A DNA stretch of 64,000 nucleotides from JAZKDW01 sp040387375 (GCA_040387375.1 JAZKDW010000041.1:142181-206180); one strand, 5' to 3'; shown: positions 26,046-34,366, counted from the first letter of the stretch. Made by a program: numbers and translations. Notes: generated by a model from the sequence alone, not told the origin.

Positions 26046-26372
26046 TCAGGCCAGTGGCGGCGGTTTGGTTATCTGCGGGAACAACAGATGCCGTGAAGCC
26101 GGCGCATACGGGGGATAAGAGGACACCAGCAGCACAGGCAGAGACTGCGTGGCTGAACCGAGCGATTCGCAGGGGTCCGCGTCGGCCGGTAATTCTTCGA
26201 GGGTGTCCGGATTGGCCGCAAGCTCAAAAGCAGATGCGCCATGGTCTGCCGCGTCGGCAAAAACTGCATGCCCGGTGATCTCCATATGTACCGGTACAGT
26301 GCGGTCCAGCGAGCCTGCGTAAGGCGGCAAGGGAAACAGAAAAATTAGCAAGATGACGAGAACGCGTCTCAT
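26046..26372 (-). CDS. Small secreted hypothetical protein
   Basis: 108 aa from the ATG at 26372, with a clear signal peptide (MRRVLVILLIFLFPLPPYAGS). The mature part is acidic in the middle (TLEELPADADPCESLG) with one cysteine and a proline-rich end. I recognise no domain. It is transcribed away from the Dabb gene (26552) across a 180-base divergent gap. Confidence 0.55.
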   Translation of the reverse strand: MRRVLVILLIFLFPLPPYAGSLDRTVPVHMEITGHAVFADAADHGASAFELAANPDTLEELPADADPCESLGSATQSLPVLLVSSYPPYAPASRHLLFPQITKPPPLA

Positions 26373-26551
26373 ACAATCCGGAAGGAATGAACACCGCCGC
26401 AGTATAGCAGTGGCCCCGGAGAACTGCATACAGGCAGATGACGGCATGAAAATTTCGCATTGATTTATTACTGCATGAGCAGGCAGAATCGGAACAAGCT
26501 GCCTGTCGGATCGCGCAAGCGCATGAGGGCCAATCAACTACAGGGAGAAGC

Positions 26552-26854
26552 ATGATTAAACATATAGTCTTATGGCGGCTGAAGGAATCCGCCCACGGCA
26601 ACGACAAGGCGACCAATGCCCGGCTGATCAAGGAAATGCTGGAAAAATTGAACGGGAAAATTCCCGGCTTGCTGGCGCTTGAAGTCGGCGTGGATTTTTC
26701 GGCGAGCGACGCCAGCGGCGACCTGGTGCTGTACTCCGAATTTGCGAATCGCGCAGCGCTCGACGCTTATCATCACCATCCGGAGCATGTGGCGGTCGCG
26801 CCGTTTATTCTGGAAGCGCGCAGCGAGCGCCGGGTAGTGGATTACGAGCGCTAA
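26552..26854 (+). CDS. Stress-responsive A/B-barrel (Dabb) domain protein
   Basis: 100-aa small dimeric alpha/beta-barrel protein. It starts MIKHIVLWRLKE, includes LEVGVDFSASDASGDLVLYSEFANRAALDAYHHHPEHVAV and ends with FILEARSERRVVDYE, the full Dabb pattern. A GGAGAAGC ribosome site precedes the ATG. The biochemical role is unknown; some members are small cyclases or degradation enzymes, so a link with the catabolic genes downstream is conceivable. Confidence 0.85.
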   Translation: MIKHIVLWRLKESAHGNDKATNARLIKEMLEKLNGKIPGLLALEVGVDFSASDASGDLVLYSEFANRAALDAYHHHPEHVAVAPFILEARSERRVVDYER

Positions 26855-26931
26855 AGGTTAACGCGACATTCGACACCGCCTGCGCATGGCGCGGATCGCC
26901 CTGAAAGAGGCTAGCCTTCAAGCCAGGGTGA

Positions 26932-27069
26932 ATAACAAAGACCAGCCCCGACGCCAATGTCGATCTCGGCATCCCGCTCGTGTTCAATGCGCGCGAGCGT
27001 ATCGTATTCATCGACAGCTTTGCCGATGCGGACAGCGCCATTACGCCCGATTCCGTAGCCCCGATCTAG
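26932..27069 (+). pseudogene. Possible C-terminal gene remnant
   Basis: An open stretch without a start codon encodes TSPDANVDLGIPLVFNAR and RIVFIDSFADADSAITPD, then a stop. The composition looks protein-like (GC-rich third positions) but I recognise no family. It may be the tail of a deleted gene. The remainder of the 26855-27194 gap holds only the regulatory region of the Bug gene. Confidence 0.3.
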
Positions 27070-27127
27070 TCGTCAGCGATAACACGTAAAAATTTTTTTG
27101 ACCGATTTCGATACAATCCAAGAATCT

Positions 27128-27137
27128 TGGTATACCA
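27128..27137. promoter_or_regulatory. Candidate GntR/FCD operator
   Basis: Perfect palindrome TGGTATACCA, 58 bases upstream of the Bug gene. GntR regulators of the FadR/VanR type bind short palindromes with a GTATAC-like core, and such a regulator closes this gene row (31336). The target assignment is inferred. Confidence 0.4.
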
Positions 27138-27194
27138 TAATACAAGAAGACATTTTGAGGGCGAAAATCCGCCAATTTTATTAGGGAGATTGTG

Positions 27195-28190
27195 ATGAAT
27201 ACTAAAAATAAACATATGGTAATCAAGGTGTTGCGCCGATTGACGGCCGGTTTTGCCGCATCCTTGATCGGATCGTCGGCAATGGCCGCCTGGCCGGAAA
27301 AGCCGATCACCATGCTTGTTCCGTTTGCGCCCGGCGGCAGTTCCGACAACATCGCGCGCAGCATTGCCCCGATGCTTGGCGAACGGCTTGGTCAGCCGGT
27401 GATCATCGAAAACGTGGCAGGCGCCGGCGGCATGCTGGGCACGCAGAAGGCAGTGCGCGCGGCGCCGGACGGGTACACGATTTTTCTTGGCTCCGGCTCG
27501 GAAATTCTGATCAATAAAGTGATTAATCCGAAGCTCGAATATGACGGCATCAAGGATTTGTCGCCCGTTGTCTTTATCGGCACAGGCCCGATGGTCCTGG
27601 TCGGCAAGCCAGGACTGCCTGCAAATTCGGTGGCAGAAGTTCTGGCTCTCGCGCGTGCGAAGCCTGGCTCGCTGAACTACGCATCGGCTGGCAACGGCAC
27701 GCCCATGCATGTCGCCGGCGAACTGCTGAAAATGCGCGCCCATGTATCGATGACGCATGTCCCATACCGCGGCTCGGCGCCGGCATTGGTTGACCTCATG
27801 GGCGGCCAGGTCGATCTCAGCGTCGCTACGATCAGCGCGGCGAATCCGTACATCAAGTCGGGAAAGATCAAGGCTTATGCAATCACCAGTGCCAAACCGT
27901 CCGAACTGGCGCCCGATATTCCTGCGATGGGCCAGATGAAAGGGCTTGAAGGTTTTGATCTGGGCGTTTGGTTCGGATTGTTTTTGCCAAACAAGACATC
28001 ACCTGAAATTCTGCAAAAATTCCAGGCGGCGTCGCAGCAGGTATTGGCCGACCCGACTGTTCAAAAGCGTCTGGCGGAGCAAGGCATCAGCGCTTCCGGC
28101 GCTCCGGCGGCGGCGCTCAGCAAATTCATGGCGGCGGAAGTCGAGAAATACCAGGCGGTCGTCAAAGCGGCCAGGATTACTGCTGAATAA
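27195..28190 (+). CDS. Bug-family (TctC-like) periplasmic solute-binding protein
   Basis: 331-aa tripartite tricarboxylate transporter receptor: signal peptide ending SSAMA, then WPEKPITMLVPFAPGGSSDNIARSIAPMLGERLGQPVIIENVAGAGGMLG and ASAGNGTPMHVAGELLK, the ligand-cleft signatures. No TctA/TctB membrane partners lie nearby, as for most Bug proteins. The ATG at 27195 has GGGAG six bases upstream. The ligand is probably a small carboxylic compound related to the adjacent catabolic genes. Confidence 0.9.
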   Translation: MNTKNKHMVIKVLRRLTAGFAASLIGSSAMAAWPEKPITMLVPFAPGGSSDNIARSIAPMLGERLGQPVIIENVAGAGGMLGTQKAVRAAPDGYTIFLGSGSEILINKVINPKLEYDGIKDLSPVVFIGTGPMVLVGKPGLPANSVAEVLALARAKPGSLNYASAGNGTPMHVAGELLKMRAHVSMTHVPYRGSAPALVDLMGGQVDLSVATISAANPYIKSGKIKAYAITSAKPSELAPDIPAMGQMKGLEGFDLGVWFGLFLPNKTSPEILQKFQAASQQVLADPTVQKRLAEQGISASGAPAAALSKFMAAEVEKYQAVVKAARITAE

Positions 28191-28352
28191 GCGCGATGCC
28201 CATGCCAGGAAAAGGCGCGTCGTCAACGATGCGCATGAATGGAATTACGGACTGCCACATGAAAAGAAGCGGGCGTTTTCCATACAATGGTTTTGGCATG
28301 CCCGCATGCCTCATGACTTTCATTACGCTGTATTTTTACAAGGAAAACAAAC

Positions 28353-28937
28353 ATGGCTGAGATTCGCAAAATAGTCACTTACGCTGAACAGACATTGATC
28401 GAGGGCGGGAAGGCTGCAGCCATACCATTGAGAATGTTTGCAGCGGCCGCAGTGTTGAAGAATCCGTGGGCAGGGCTTGGCTTTGTAGAAGACCTGAAGC
28501 CAGGCATCCATGCGGTCGCCCCGGTGCTGGGTGAGCTGTTGACTTCCGAAATCATTCGCATGGCCGGTTCCGGAGACGTCATTGAAGGATATGGAAAAGC
28601 CGCGGTGGTCGGTTCGAATGGTGAAATCGAGCATGCATCCGCACTGATCCATACTTTGCGCTTCGGTAATTTCTATCGCAAGGCAGTAGGCGCCAAGAGC
28701 TATCTGAGCTTCACGAATGTGCGCGGCGGACCCAACTGCTCGATTTCCATTCCGATGATGCATAAAGGCGATGAGGGAATGCGTTCGCACTACCTGACCT
28801 TGCAATTCTCCATTAACGATGCTCCCGGCCCCGATGAAATCGTGGTTGCGTTGGGCGCCTCGATCGGTGGCCGGCCGCATCACCGGATCGGTGACCGCTA
28901 TCAGGACCTCAAGGAGCTGGGCAGCAATGAAGCGTGA
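28353..28937 (+). CDS. DUF1185 ("amino acid synthesis") family protein
   Basis: 194-aa protein matching the DUF1185/amino-acid-synthesis family: MAEIRKIVTYAEQTLIEGGK, then HAVAPVLGELLTSEIIRMAGSGDVIEGYGKAAVVG and a terminal ALGASIGGRPHHRIGDRYQDL. The reaction is unknown; the fold is an alpha/beta one related to chorismate-mutase-like trimers in the one structure I recall, which should be taken as uncertain. It overlaps the following hydrolase gene by 11 bases. Confidence 0.8.
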   Translation: MAEIRKIVTYAEQTLIEGGKAAAIPLRMFAAAAVLKNPWAGLGFVEDLKPGIHAVAPVLGELLTSEIIRMAGSGDVIEGYGKAAVVGSNGEIEHASALIHTLRFGNFYRKAVGAKSYLSFTNVRGGPNCSISIPMMHKGDEGMRSHYLTLQFSINDAPGPDEIVVALGASIGGRPHHRIGDRYQDLKELGSNEA

Positions 28938-29766
28938 GGCCACACCACAGCAGGCGCCGGTAGCGACGGGCGTAATCAATGGTACGGCCTATAGCGTCCA
29001 TGGCGCCGGCGAACCCGTGGTGCTGGTTCACGGCGTCGGCATGGAGCAGGCGGTCTGGACCCGTCAGCTGGCCTGCCTCGCAAGCGAGTATCAGGTCATC
29101 GTCTACGATTTGCTCGGCCATGGCGCCAGCCAGGACCCTCCCGAAGACGCCAGGCTGGCGCACTATGGGCAGCAGTTGAAAATGCTGCTTGATCATCTTG
29201 AGATTGAATCCGCAGCCATTGTCGGGCAATCGATGGGCGCGCTGGTGACCCTGGAGTTCGCGCTGACCTATCCTGAGCGCACCAGGAAAATTGCTACGGT
29301 CAACGCGGTATTCATGCGCACGCCCGAGCAGCGCGAAGCTGTCCTTGCGCGGGCGCGCACGCTGCGGGAAGTTGGTGTGGCGGCTACGCTCGACTCGACA
29401 ATCGAGCGCTGGTTCGGCAATCCGGTGCCGGCGGAGCTGCAAGCCGATGCCGATCTGGTGGCAGGTTTCATGAAGCGGGCCCATCCCGCAGGCTACGCCC
29501 GGAGCTATCAACTGTTCGCCAGTGCCGACGCTGCGCATGCCGAGGGCTTAGCCAGGCTGGCAGTGCCCGCGCTCTTCATGACCGGAGAGTTCGACCCTAA
29601 CTCTTCCCCGGCAATGTCCGAAGCGATGGCCAGACTGGCGCCGAATTCAAGCGTCGAAATCATAGAGGGCGCGCGCCACATGATGGTGTTGACTTCCGCC
29701 GAGCGCGTTAATCAGGCGCTGCTCGCATTTCTGAAGAAGCCCCACGCCGTCGCCGCTACCGAGTGA
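28927..29766 (+). CDS. Alpha/beta-fold hydrolase
   Basis: 279-aa hydrolase. Visible catalytic features: oxyanion region LVHGVGMEQAVW, nucleophile elbow VGQSMGALVTLEF (Ser), acid TGEFDPNSSP (Asp) and a C-terminal His in EGARHMMVLTSAERVNQAL. The start at 28927 overlaps the DUF1185 gene. Likely opens an ester, lactone or carbon-carbon bond in the local pathway; the substrate cannot be read from sequence. Confidence 0.85.
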   Translation: MKREATPQQAPVATGVINGTAYSVHGAGEPVVLVHGVGMEQAVWTRQLACLASEYQVIVYDLLGHGASQDPPEDARLAHYGQQLKMLLDHLEIESAAIVGQSMGALVTLEFALTYPERTRKIATVNAVFMRTPEQREAVLARARTLREVGVAATLDSTIERWFGNPVPAELQADADLVAGFMKRAHPAGYARSYQLFASADAAHAEGLARLAVPALFMTGEFDPNSSPAMSEAMARLAPNSSVEIIEGARHMMVLTSAERVNQALLAFLKKPHAVAATE

Positions 29767-29768
29767 TC

Positions 29769-29812
29769 CAGCGTTCCGGCCGCGTGACTCCGGTCGCGCG
29801 GCCGGAACGCTG
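29769..29812 (+). terminator. Strong hairpin between hydrolase and aldehyde dehydrogenase genes
   Basis: Perfect 16-bp stem (29769-29784 with 29797-29812) around a 12-base loop, three bases after the hydrolase stop. There is no T run, so it may act as a partial terminator or protect the 3' end of the upstream mRNA rather than stop transcription. Confidence 0.5.
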
Positions 29813-29875
29813 TTCGGCCCCGGATTTGCAGAGCCAAGTCCCTTCATCCCAAACCGCCTTCTTGAGATCGATCCC

Positions 29876-31333
29876 GTGAAAATCTGTACCTACCAGGACC
29901 TGCTTCAATCGCGCTGTTATATCGACGGCAAATGGCTCGACGGCGCGCAGCGCCTCGATGTCACCAATCCTGCCACCGGCGTTGTCATCGGCAGCGTGCC
30001 GATGTTCGGCGCGGCGGAAACCCGCGCGGCCATCGACGCCGCGCATACCGCGGGACCGGGCTGGCGCAACCGGACCGCAAAAGAACGTGCAGGGCTGCTG
30101 CGCCGCTGGTTCGACCTGGTAAGCGCAAATGCCGAGGTGCTGGCGACAATACTGACTGAAGAAATGGGCAAGCCGCTCGCCGAAGCAAGAGGTGAAATTG
30201 CCTATGGCGCGTCCTACATCGAATGGTTTGCCGAGGAAGCCAGGCGCGTCTACGGCGAGGTGATTCCGACGCCACAATCCGACAAACGCTTTGTCATGCT
30301 CAAGCAGCCGGTAGGCGTCGTCGCGGCGATCACACCATGGAATTTCCCCAACGCGATGCTGGCCCGGAAGATCGCTCCCGCCCTGGCTGCCGGCTGCACG
30401 GTGGTGGCCAAGCCCGCCGAACAGACGCCTTTATCCGCGCTGGCGCTGGTCAGGCTGGCCGAGCTTGCCGGGATCCCGCCGGGCGTGATCAATATCGTGA
30501 CCGGCGATGCTGTGGCCATCGGCCTCGAACTTACCGGCAATCCGCTGGTTCGCAAACTCACATTCACGGGCTCCACCGAGGTCGGCAAGCTGCTGATCCG
30601 GCAATGTGCCGACACTGTCAAGCGCATGAGCATGGAGCTTGGAGGAAATGCGCCTTTCATCGTATTCGATGACGCCGACCTGGATGCGGCTGTAGAAGGC
30701 GCCCTCGCTTCCAAATTTCGCAATGCCGGCCAGACCTGCGTGTGCGCCAATCGCTTCTATGTGCAAGCGGGAATATATGAGGCATTCACCCAAAAACTGA
30801 CCGCGGCGGTGCGAATGCTCAAGGTCGGCAACGGAATGGACGCCGGGGTGACCCAGGGTCCGCTGATCGACGTAAAAGCGCTTGCCAAGGTGGAAGCGCA
30901 TATTGCCGACGCGCTGGAACATGGCGCCGCCATCATGACCGGCGGCACGCGGCATGCACTGGGAGGATCATTTTTCGAGCCCACCGTGCTGAGGGATGTC
31001 ACGCCCCGGATGCGCGTTGCAAGGGAAGAAACCTTCGGTCCGCTGGCGCCGTTGTTTCGCTTTACCGATGAGGCCGATGTGATTGCGCAGGCCAATGCCA
31101 GCGATTTTGGATTGGCGGCCTACTGCTATACTCGCAACATCGCGCGGGTCTGGCGTGTAGCGGAGGCGATCGAGGCCGGAATGGTGGGCATCAATACCGG
31201 TCTGATCTCATCGGAAGTGGCCCCTTTTGGAGGGATGAAACAGTCCGGCTTCGGAAGAGAGGGATCCCGCTACGGAATTGACGACTATCTTGAAATCAAA
31301 TACTTCTGCCTGGGCGAGGTAGACAAGGATTAA
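29876..31333 (+). CDS. NAD(P)-dependent aldehyde dehydrogenase, succinate-semialdehyde dehydrogenase type
   Basis: 485-aa oxidoreductase that turns an aldehyde (often succinate semialdehyde) into its acid. The catalytic Glu254 lies in MELGGNAPFIVFDDADLD and Cys288 in NAGQTCVCANRF; the Rossmann region includes ITPWNFPNAMLARKIAPALAAGC and FTGSTEVGK. Closest in pattern to GabD (KEEMGKPLAEA-like segment and the terminal GRE(G)SRYGIDDYLEIKY). GTG start. The GntR regulator follows directly. Confidence 0.92.
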   Translation: MKICTYQDLLQSRCYIDGKWLDGAQRLDVTNPATGVVIGSVPMFGAAETRAAIDAAHTAGPGWRNRTAKERAGLLRRWFDLVSANAEVLATILTEEMGKPLAEARGEIAYGASYIEWFAEEARRVYGEVIPTPQSDKRFVMLKQPVGVVAAITPWNFPNAMLARKIAPALAAGCTVVAKPAEQTPLSALALVRLAELAGIPPGVINIVTGDAVAIGLELTGNPLVRKLTFTGSTEVGKLLIRQCADTVKRMSMELGGNAPFIVFDDADLDAAVEGALASKFRNAGQTCVCANRFYVQAGIYEAFTQKLTAAVRMLKVGNGMDAGVTQGPLIDVKALAKVEAHIADALEHGAAIMTGGTRHALGGSFFEPTVLRDVTPRMRVAREETFGPLAPLFRFTDEADVIAQANASDFGLAAYCYTRNIARVWRVAEAIEAGMVGINTGLISSEVAPFGGMKQSGFGREGSRYGIDDYLEIKYFCLGEVDKD

Positions 31334-31335
31334 CG

Positions 31336-32031
31336 GTGACTGCCAAAGAGCCTGGTTCCCTTAAAGTAAATCGCACTGCAAAAACCTTGCGCGAGCTGTC
31401 GCTGGAAAAAATGCGCGAAGCCATTCTGAGCGAACACTTCAAGCCGGGAGAGCGGCTGGTCGAACGCCATCTGTGTGAACAGCTCGATGTGAGCCGGTCG
31501 ATCGTTCGTGAAGTCCTGCGCCATCTCGAAACCGAGGGACTGGTCGAATCCATTCCCCATCAAGGTCCGGTGGTGGCTACGCTGGACGCCGACCAGGCCG
31601 CTCAGATTTATGAAATACGCGCTCTGCTCGAAGGGCATGCGGCCCGGCTGTGCGCACAAAACGCGAGCGACGAAACAATAGAGCATCTGGATGAGTTGAA
31701 TAAAAAAATCCAGGCCGCCTTTAAAGACGAGAATTATCATGAAGTGCTTGTGCGAACCTCGGCGTTCTATGAGGCGATGTTCGCCGGGACCGGTCTTGCG
31801 ATCGCGTGGAGCGTCGTGCAATCGCTCAATGCCCGCATTAACCGTTTGCGCGCGGTGACCATCAGCACCAGGGGACGCGGAACCGAGGCCGCCATGGAAA
31901 TGAATGATATTGTCGACGCATTGCGCCGGCGCGATCCTCAGGCGGCGCAGGATGCATCGCATGCCCATGTACGCCGCGTTGCCGGGATAGCCGCAGAGAA
32001 GCTGGGCAAGACCGGGAAATTCCGCATCTGA
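31336..32031 (+). CDS. GntR-family regulator, FadR/FCD subfamily
   Basis: 231-aa regulator with an N-terminal winged helix (LREAILSEHFKPGERLVERHLCEQLDVSRSIVREVLRHLETEGLV, about 22-72) and a C-terminal all-helical FCD ligand domain (about 95-215). It starts with GTG two bases after the aldehyde dehydrogenase stop, so it is part of the same transcript. It probably controls the row from the Bug gene to itself, possibly through the palindrome at 27128. Confidence 0.9.
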   Translation: MTAKEPGSLKVNRTAKTLRELSLEKMREAILSEHFKPGERLVERHLCEQLDVSRSIVREVLRHLETEGLVESIPHQGPVVATLDADQAAQIYEIRALLEGHAARLCAQNASDETIEHLDELNKKIQAAFKDENYHEVLVRTSAFYEAMFAGTGLAIAWSVVQSLNARINRLRAVTISTRGRGTEAAMEMNDIVDALRRRDPQAAQDASHAHVRRVAGIAAEKLGKTGKFRI

Positions 32032-32047
32032 GAGGCGCCTGGCCTGC

Positions 32048-32112
32048 TGGAGCGGGTGAAGGGAATCGAACCCTCGTCGTAAGCTTGGGAAGCTTTCGTT
32101 CTACCAAACCGC
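32048..32112 (-). pseudogene. tRNA-Gly (anticodon CCC) remnant
   Basis: Minus strand: GGTAGAACGAAAGCTTCCC gives most of the D and anticodon arms with anticodon CCC, followed by a complete T-arm (GAGGGTTCGATTCCC), acceptor CCCGC and TCCA. The 5' side is damaged: GCGG joins GGTAGAAC directly, so about nine bases of acceptor and D-stem are missing. tRNA-Gly 3' portions are common attachment sites, so this may mark another integration event within the island. Confidence 0.7.
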
Positions 32113-32366
32113 TTTTCCGGCGTGAGCCACCGGTCTCAAAAGGCTTCCGCTATGGGTTGGGGGTCGCAATCGCGCATACAACAGGCCCCGACAACTTGTC
32201 TGAGACTATCGAGCTTGCGAAGGATCGGACGCTGGGCGAAAGCCGGCTGGCGCTGCTTCTGGCAATCAAACGTGCTCGCAATGCGGAAGCGCGTCAAGCG
32301 ATCGATGAGCCAAGCAAAGATCCAGATCTCGCAACGGAAATCGCATCGTGGAGGCGTAGCAAGTAG
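32085..32366 (+). pseudogene. C-terminal fragment of a hypothetical helical-repeat protein
   Basis: From about 32140 the frame encodes DNLSETIELAKDRTLGESRL, then LALLLAIKRARNAEARQAID and a WRRSK end: an amphipathic helical pattern like the end of HEAT-repeat-type proteins. The nominal start lies inside the tRNA-Gly remnant, so the 5' part of the gene has probably been lost at that junction. Confidence 0.45.
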
Positions 32367-32385
32367 GCTGTCGAAGCGCGATTGT

Positions 32386-32667
32386 ATGCCGAAACTGTTT
32401 TTTTCTGTCACCATTAGCAGTATGCGATTTCCACAACCAAGCACAATCCACATAGCCGTGTCTTGGGCAGCAAGAGTCGTTGGCGCCGGATACTGGGGGT
32501 ATGCGCTCTACGCCGTCTATCTAGGTCGAGTGCGAGTTGGGTCGAGATCAACTGATGTTGTTATTGAACTCGCCGTTAGCCCCGGTCCTTTTGTGTCGGC
32601 TGTTTTGCTGTACGTCGGTGGGGGCATACTGTGCTTTTGGATTGCGAAGCGGATTGCGAATCACTAA
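32386..32667 (+). CDS. Small hypothetical membrane protein
   Basis: 93 aa (81 aa if it starts at Met13, position 32422). Two likely membrane segments: WAARVVGAGYWGYALYAVYLG and PGPFVSAVLLYVGGGILCFWIA. No known family recognised and no strong ribosome site for either start. A hairpin with GCAGAC/GTCTGC arms (32706-32730) follows. Part of the right-hand cargo of the island. Confidence 0.4.
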   Translation: MPKLFFSVTISSMRFPQPSTIHIAVSWAARVVGAGYWGYALYAVYLGRVRVGSRSTDVVIELAVSPGPFVSAVLLYVGGGILCFWIAKRIANH

Positions 32668-33040
32668 CCAGGGCATCTCGGAAAAAGCAAAGCAAATTCC
32701 GAAAAGCAGACGTTTAGCCTTAATGTCTGCAATCGACCCTGAACTGTCGGTCAAAGCGATTTCACGAACGTTTCCTACGCCAGCAATAGCGGCCTGCCAG
32801 TATCATGAGGAGGGTTGGCACTGCTACATCAGCCGGTCACTTGTCTCACATATAGGGTATTATTCTGCCAACTTTCTTGTGACAACATGCCTTCAATTTG
32901 TCCGGACAGTCCACAAGACTCGCGCCATCCTTACCAGATTCTATTTGCCCTGGCAGCCGAGGTAGTCCCTAGTTTGTACTGCACTCATCAATGGTACCCA
33001 GCGCTTTGGCGATTTATAAAATTAATCACTCGAAACGCAT
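32668..33040. other. Gene-free stretch in the island
   Basis: Short frames here lack ribosome sites and plausible protein composition. The only structure noticed is the inverted repeat GCAGACGTTTA / TAATGTCTGC (32706-32730), perhaps a terminator for the small membrane protein gene. Lower GC than the flanking core genes by eye. Confidence 0.4.
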
Positions 33041-33661
33041 ATGAATAAACGAAGCGCTCTTTTCGCGGCTCTTTCCCTCTGCCTGAGTTTGGCTAGCGCA
33101 CAGCCTTTTCCGAACGCGAGTCCCGTCGACAAAATCGCGGTTTACCTCATCCCGTCGGAGGGCTTTCCAGAGGAACTATCCACATCGCTCGCGCGAACGC
33201 TGACGAAGGAGACGGGCTTATGGGTCAAGTCTTCCCTGCGTATTCCGGCGACAGACATGTCGCCACTTCCCGGAACGAACCAGTACGCTCCGGAAGACTT
33301 CTTTGCCAAAGTGCTTCCGCGCGCCAAGGCGTTGCCGGAAACATCGCCGCGCACCTATTACGTCATACTCACGACGCGCGACATCAACTCGCGCAGTCAG
33401 AACTTCAGATTTCAATTCTCCTCCCACAGCCCGATGCTGAATGCCTCAGTCGTGTCTTTGGTCAGGCTTCTTGGGTACGCCGATGGAGTCGCGGTTCTCG
33501 ATGCTGCGGCGGTAACCCGGCTGCACAAAATGACGAAGAGGGCCATCGGCGAAATGCGGCTCGGCTGGAAGCGTAGCGACGACCCGAAAGATCTGATGTA
33601 TGCGCCGATCATGGGCATTGAAGATCTTGACCGCATCGGTCTCGAGCACACCCCGAAGTGA
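33041..33661 (+). CDS. Secreted protein resembling an archaemetzincin that lacks its zinc site
   Basis: 206 aa with a signal peptide (MNKRSALFAALSLCLSLASA). The body follows the archaemetzincin layout: YYVILTTRDI, then FRFQFSSHSPMLNASVVSLVRL (compare the FVFG...AVVSLARL region), then KRAIGEMRLGWKRSDDPKDLMY. In true enzymes that last segment reads HExGHxxGxxHCxxxxCVMY; here each expected ligand is replaced (R, A, E, R) while the LG and DP-x-x-(L/V)MY frame remains. Activity as a metalloprotease is therefore unlikely. The family assignment is mine by eye and uncertain. Confidence 0.5.
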   Translation: MNKRSALFAALSLCLSLASAQPFPNASPVDKIAVYLIPSEGFPEELSTSLARTLTKETGLWVKSSLRIPATDMSPLPGTNQYAPEDFFAKVLPRAKALPETSPRTYYVILTTRDINSRSQNFRFQFSSHSPMLNASVVSLVRLLGYADGVAVLDAAAVTRLHKMTKRAIGEMRLGWKRSDDPKDLMYAPIMGIEDLDRIGLEHTPK

Positions 33662-33703
33662 GGGAAGCCCTCAGGCTGCGGATCTCTTCATCGAGGGCTG
33701 GCC

Positions 33704-34366
33704 ATGCATAAGATCTTCCGCAGGGGACGTCTATTGAAGTTCGTCTGCGGCGCGATCCTGGCCGCTGCGACCGTGGCAAATTTCTTTTTTGCCGGCGAGC
33801 TTATCTTCCGGGAAGCAGCGAACTTATGGTACGGACACGCCAGCAAAAACTGGGAGCGTACGACCGGAACCATTGAAGCCTCGCTCGTCCGCACCGAAAA
33901 GCACAGAGGGACGGTATACATTCCGATCGTGAACTATCGCTATGCGGTCGATGGTCGCGTTTACCGTTCCAGTCGTATCGAAGCCACTGGCAACTTTGGT
34001 CCGCAGCGCGCCTATATGCTCGCACGCAGCTATCCGGAGGGTGCGGAGGTTACCGTGTTCCATGACCGTGAAAGCGGTCTGTCCGCCCTGGTGACCGGGG
34101 TGCGGATAGAAAGCTATGTCGGGCTTGTGGCAGGCTGTTTTTGGTTACTCATCGGAGGGCTCCTGGGGCTTGCGCTATATGAACTCTTCAAGACACCGGA
34201 AACTGAATTCGACGCTGAATGGCGCCTAATTCGTCGGGACGGTTTTACGAAGGTGCGCGACATGAGCCCCGTGGAGCGCGAACGGCGCATACGGTTTGAA
34301 TTGGGTGTAGAAAAGGAGATTGCCGAGCGAAAGAGCGAGATGGCGAGGAGAAAGGCTGTTAAATGA
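33704..34366 (+). CDS. DUF3592-domain membrane protein
   Basis: 220 aa. First membrane helix at about 12-32 (FVCGAILAAATVANFFFAGELIF), then a DUF3592-like beta domain (WERTTGTIEASLVRTEKHRGTVYIPIVNYRYAVDGRVYRSSRI and YPEGAEVTVFHDRESGLSALV), a second helix at about 140-162 (VGLVAGCFWLLIGGLLGLALY) and a charged cytoplasmic tail (RERRIRFELGVEKEIAERKSEMARRKAVK). Function unknown. Last gene before the right end of the island. Confidence 0.7.
   Translation: MHKIFRRGRLLKFVCGAILAAATVANFFFAGELIFREAANLWYGHASKNWERTTGTIEASLVRTEKHRGTVYIPIVNYRYAVDGRVYRSSRIEATGNFGPQRAYMLARSYPEGAEVTVFHDRESGLSALVTGVRIESYVGLVAGCFWLLIGGLLGLALYELFKTPETEFDAEWRLIRRDGFTKVRDMSPVERERRIRFELGVEKEIAERKSEMARRKAVK

Noticed and set aside
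32537..33048. Two overlapping plus-strand frames (142 and 77 codons) in the island gap
   Set aside because: No ribosome sites, unlikely composition, and they overlap neighbouring genes in the wrong frame.
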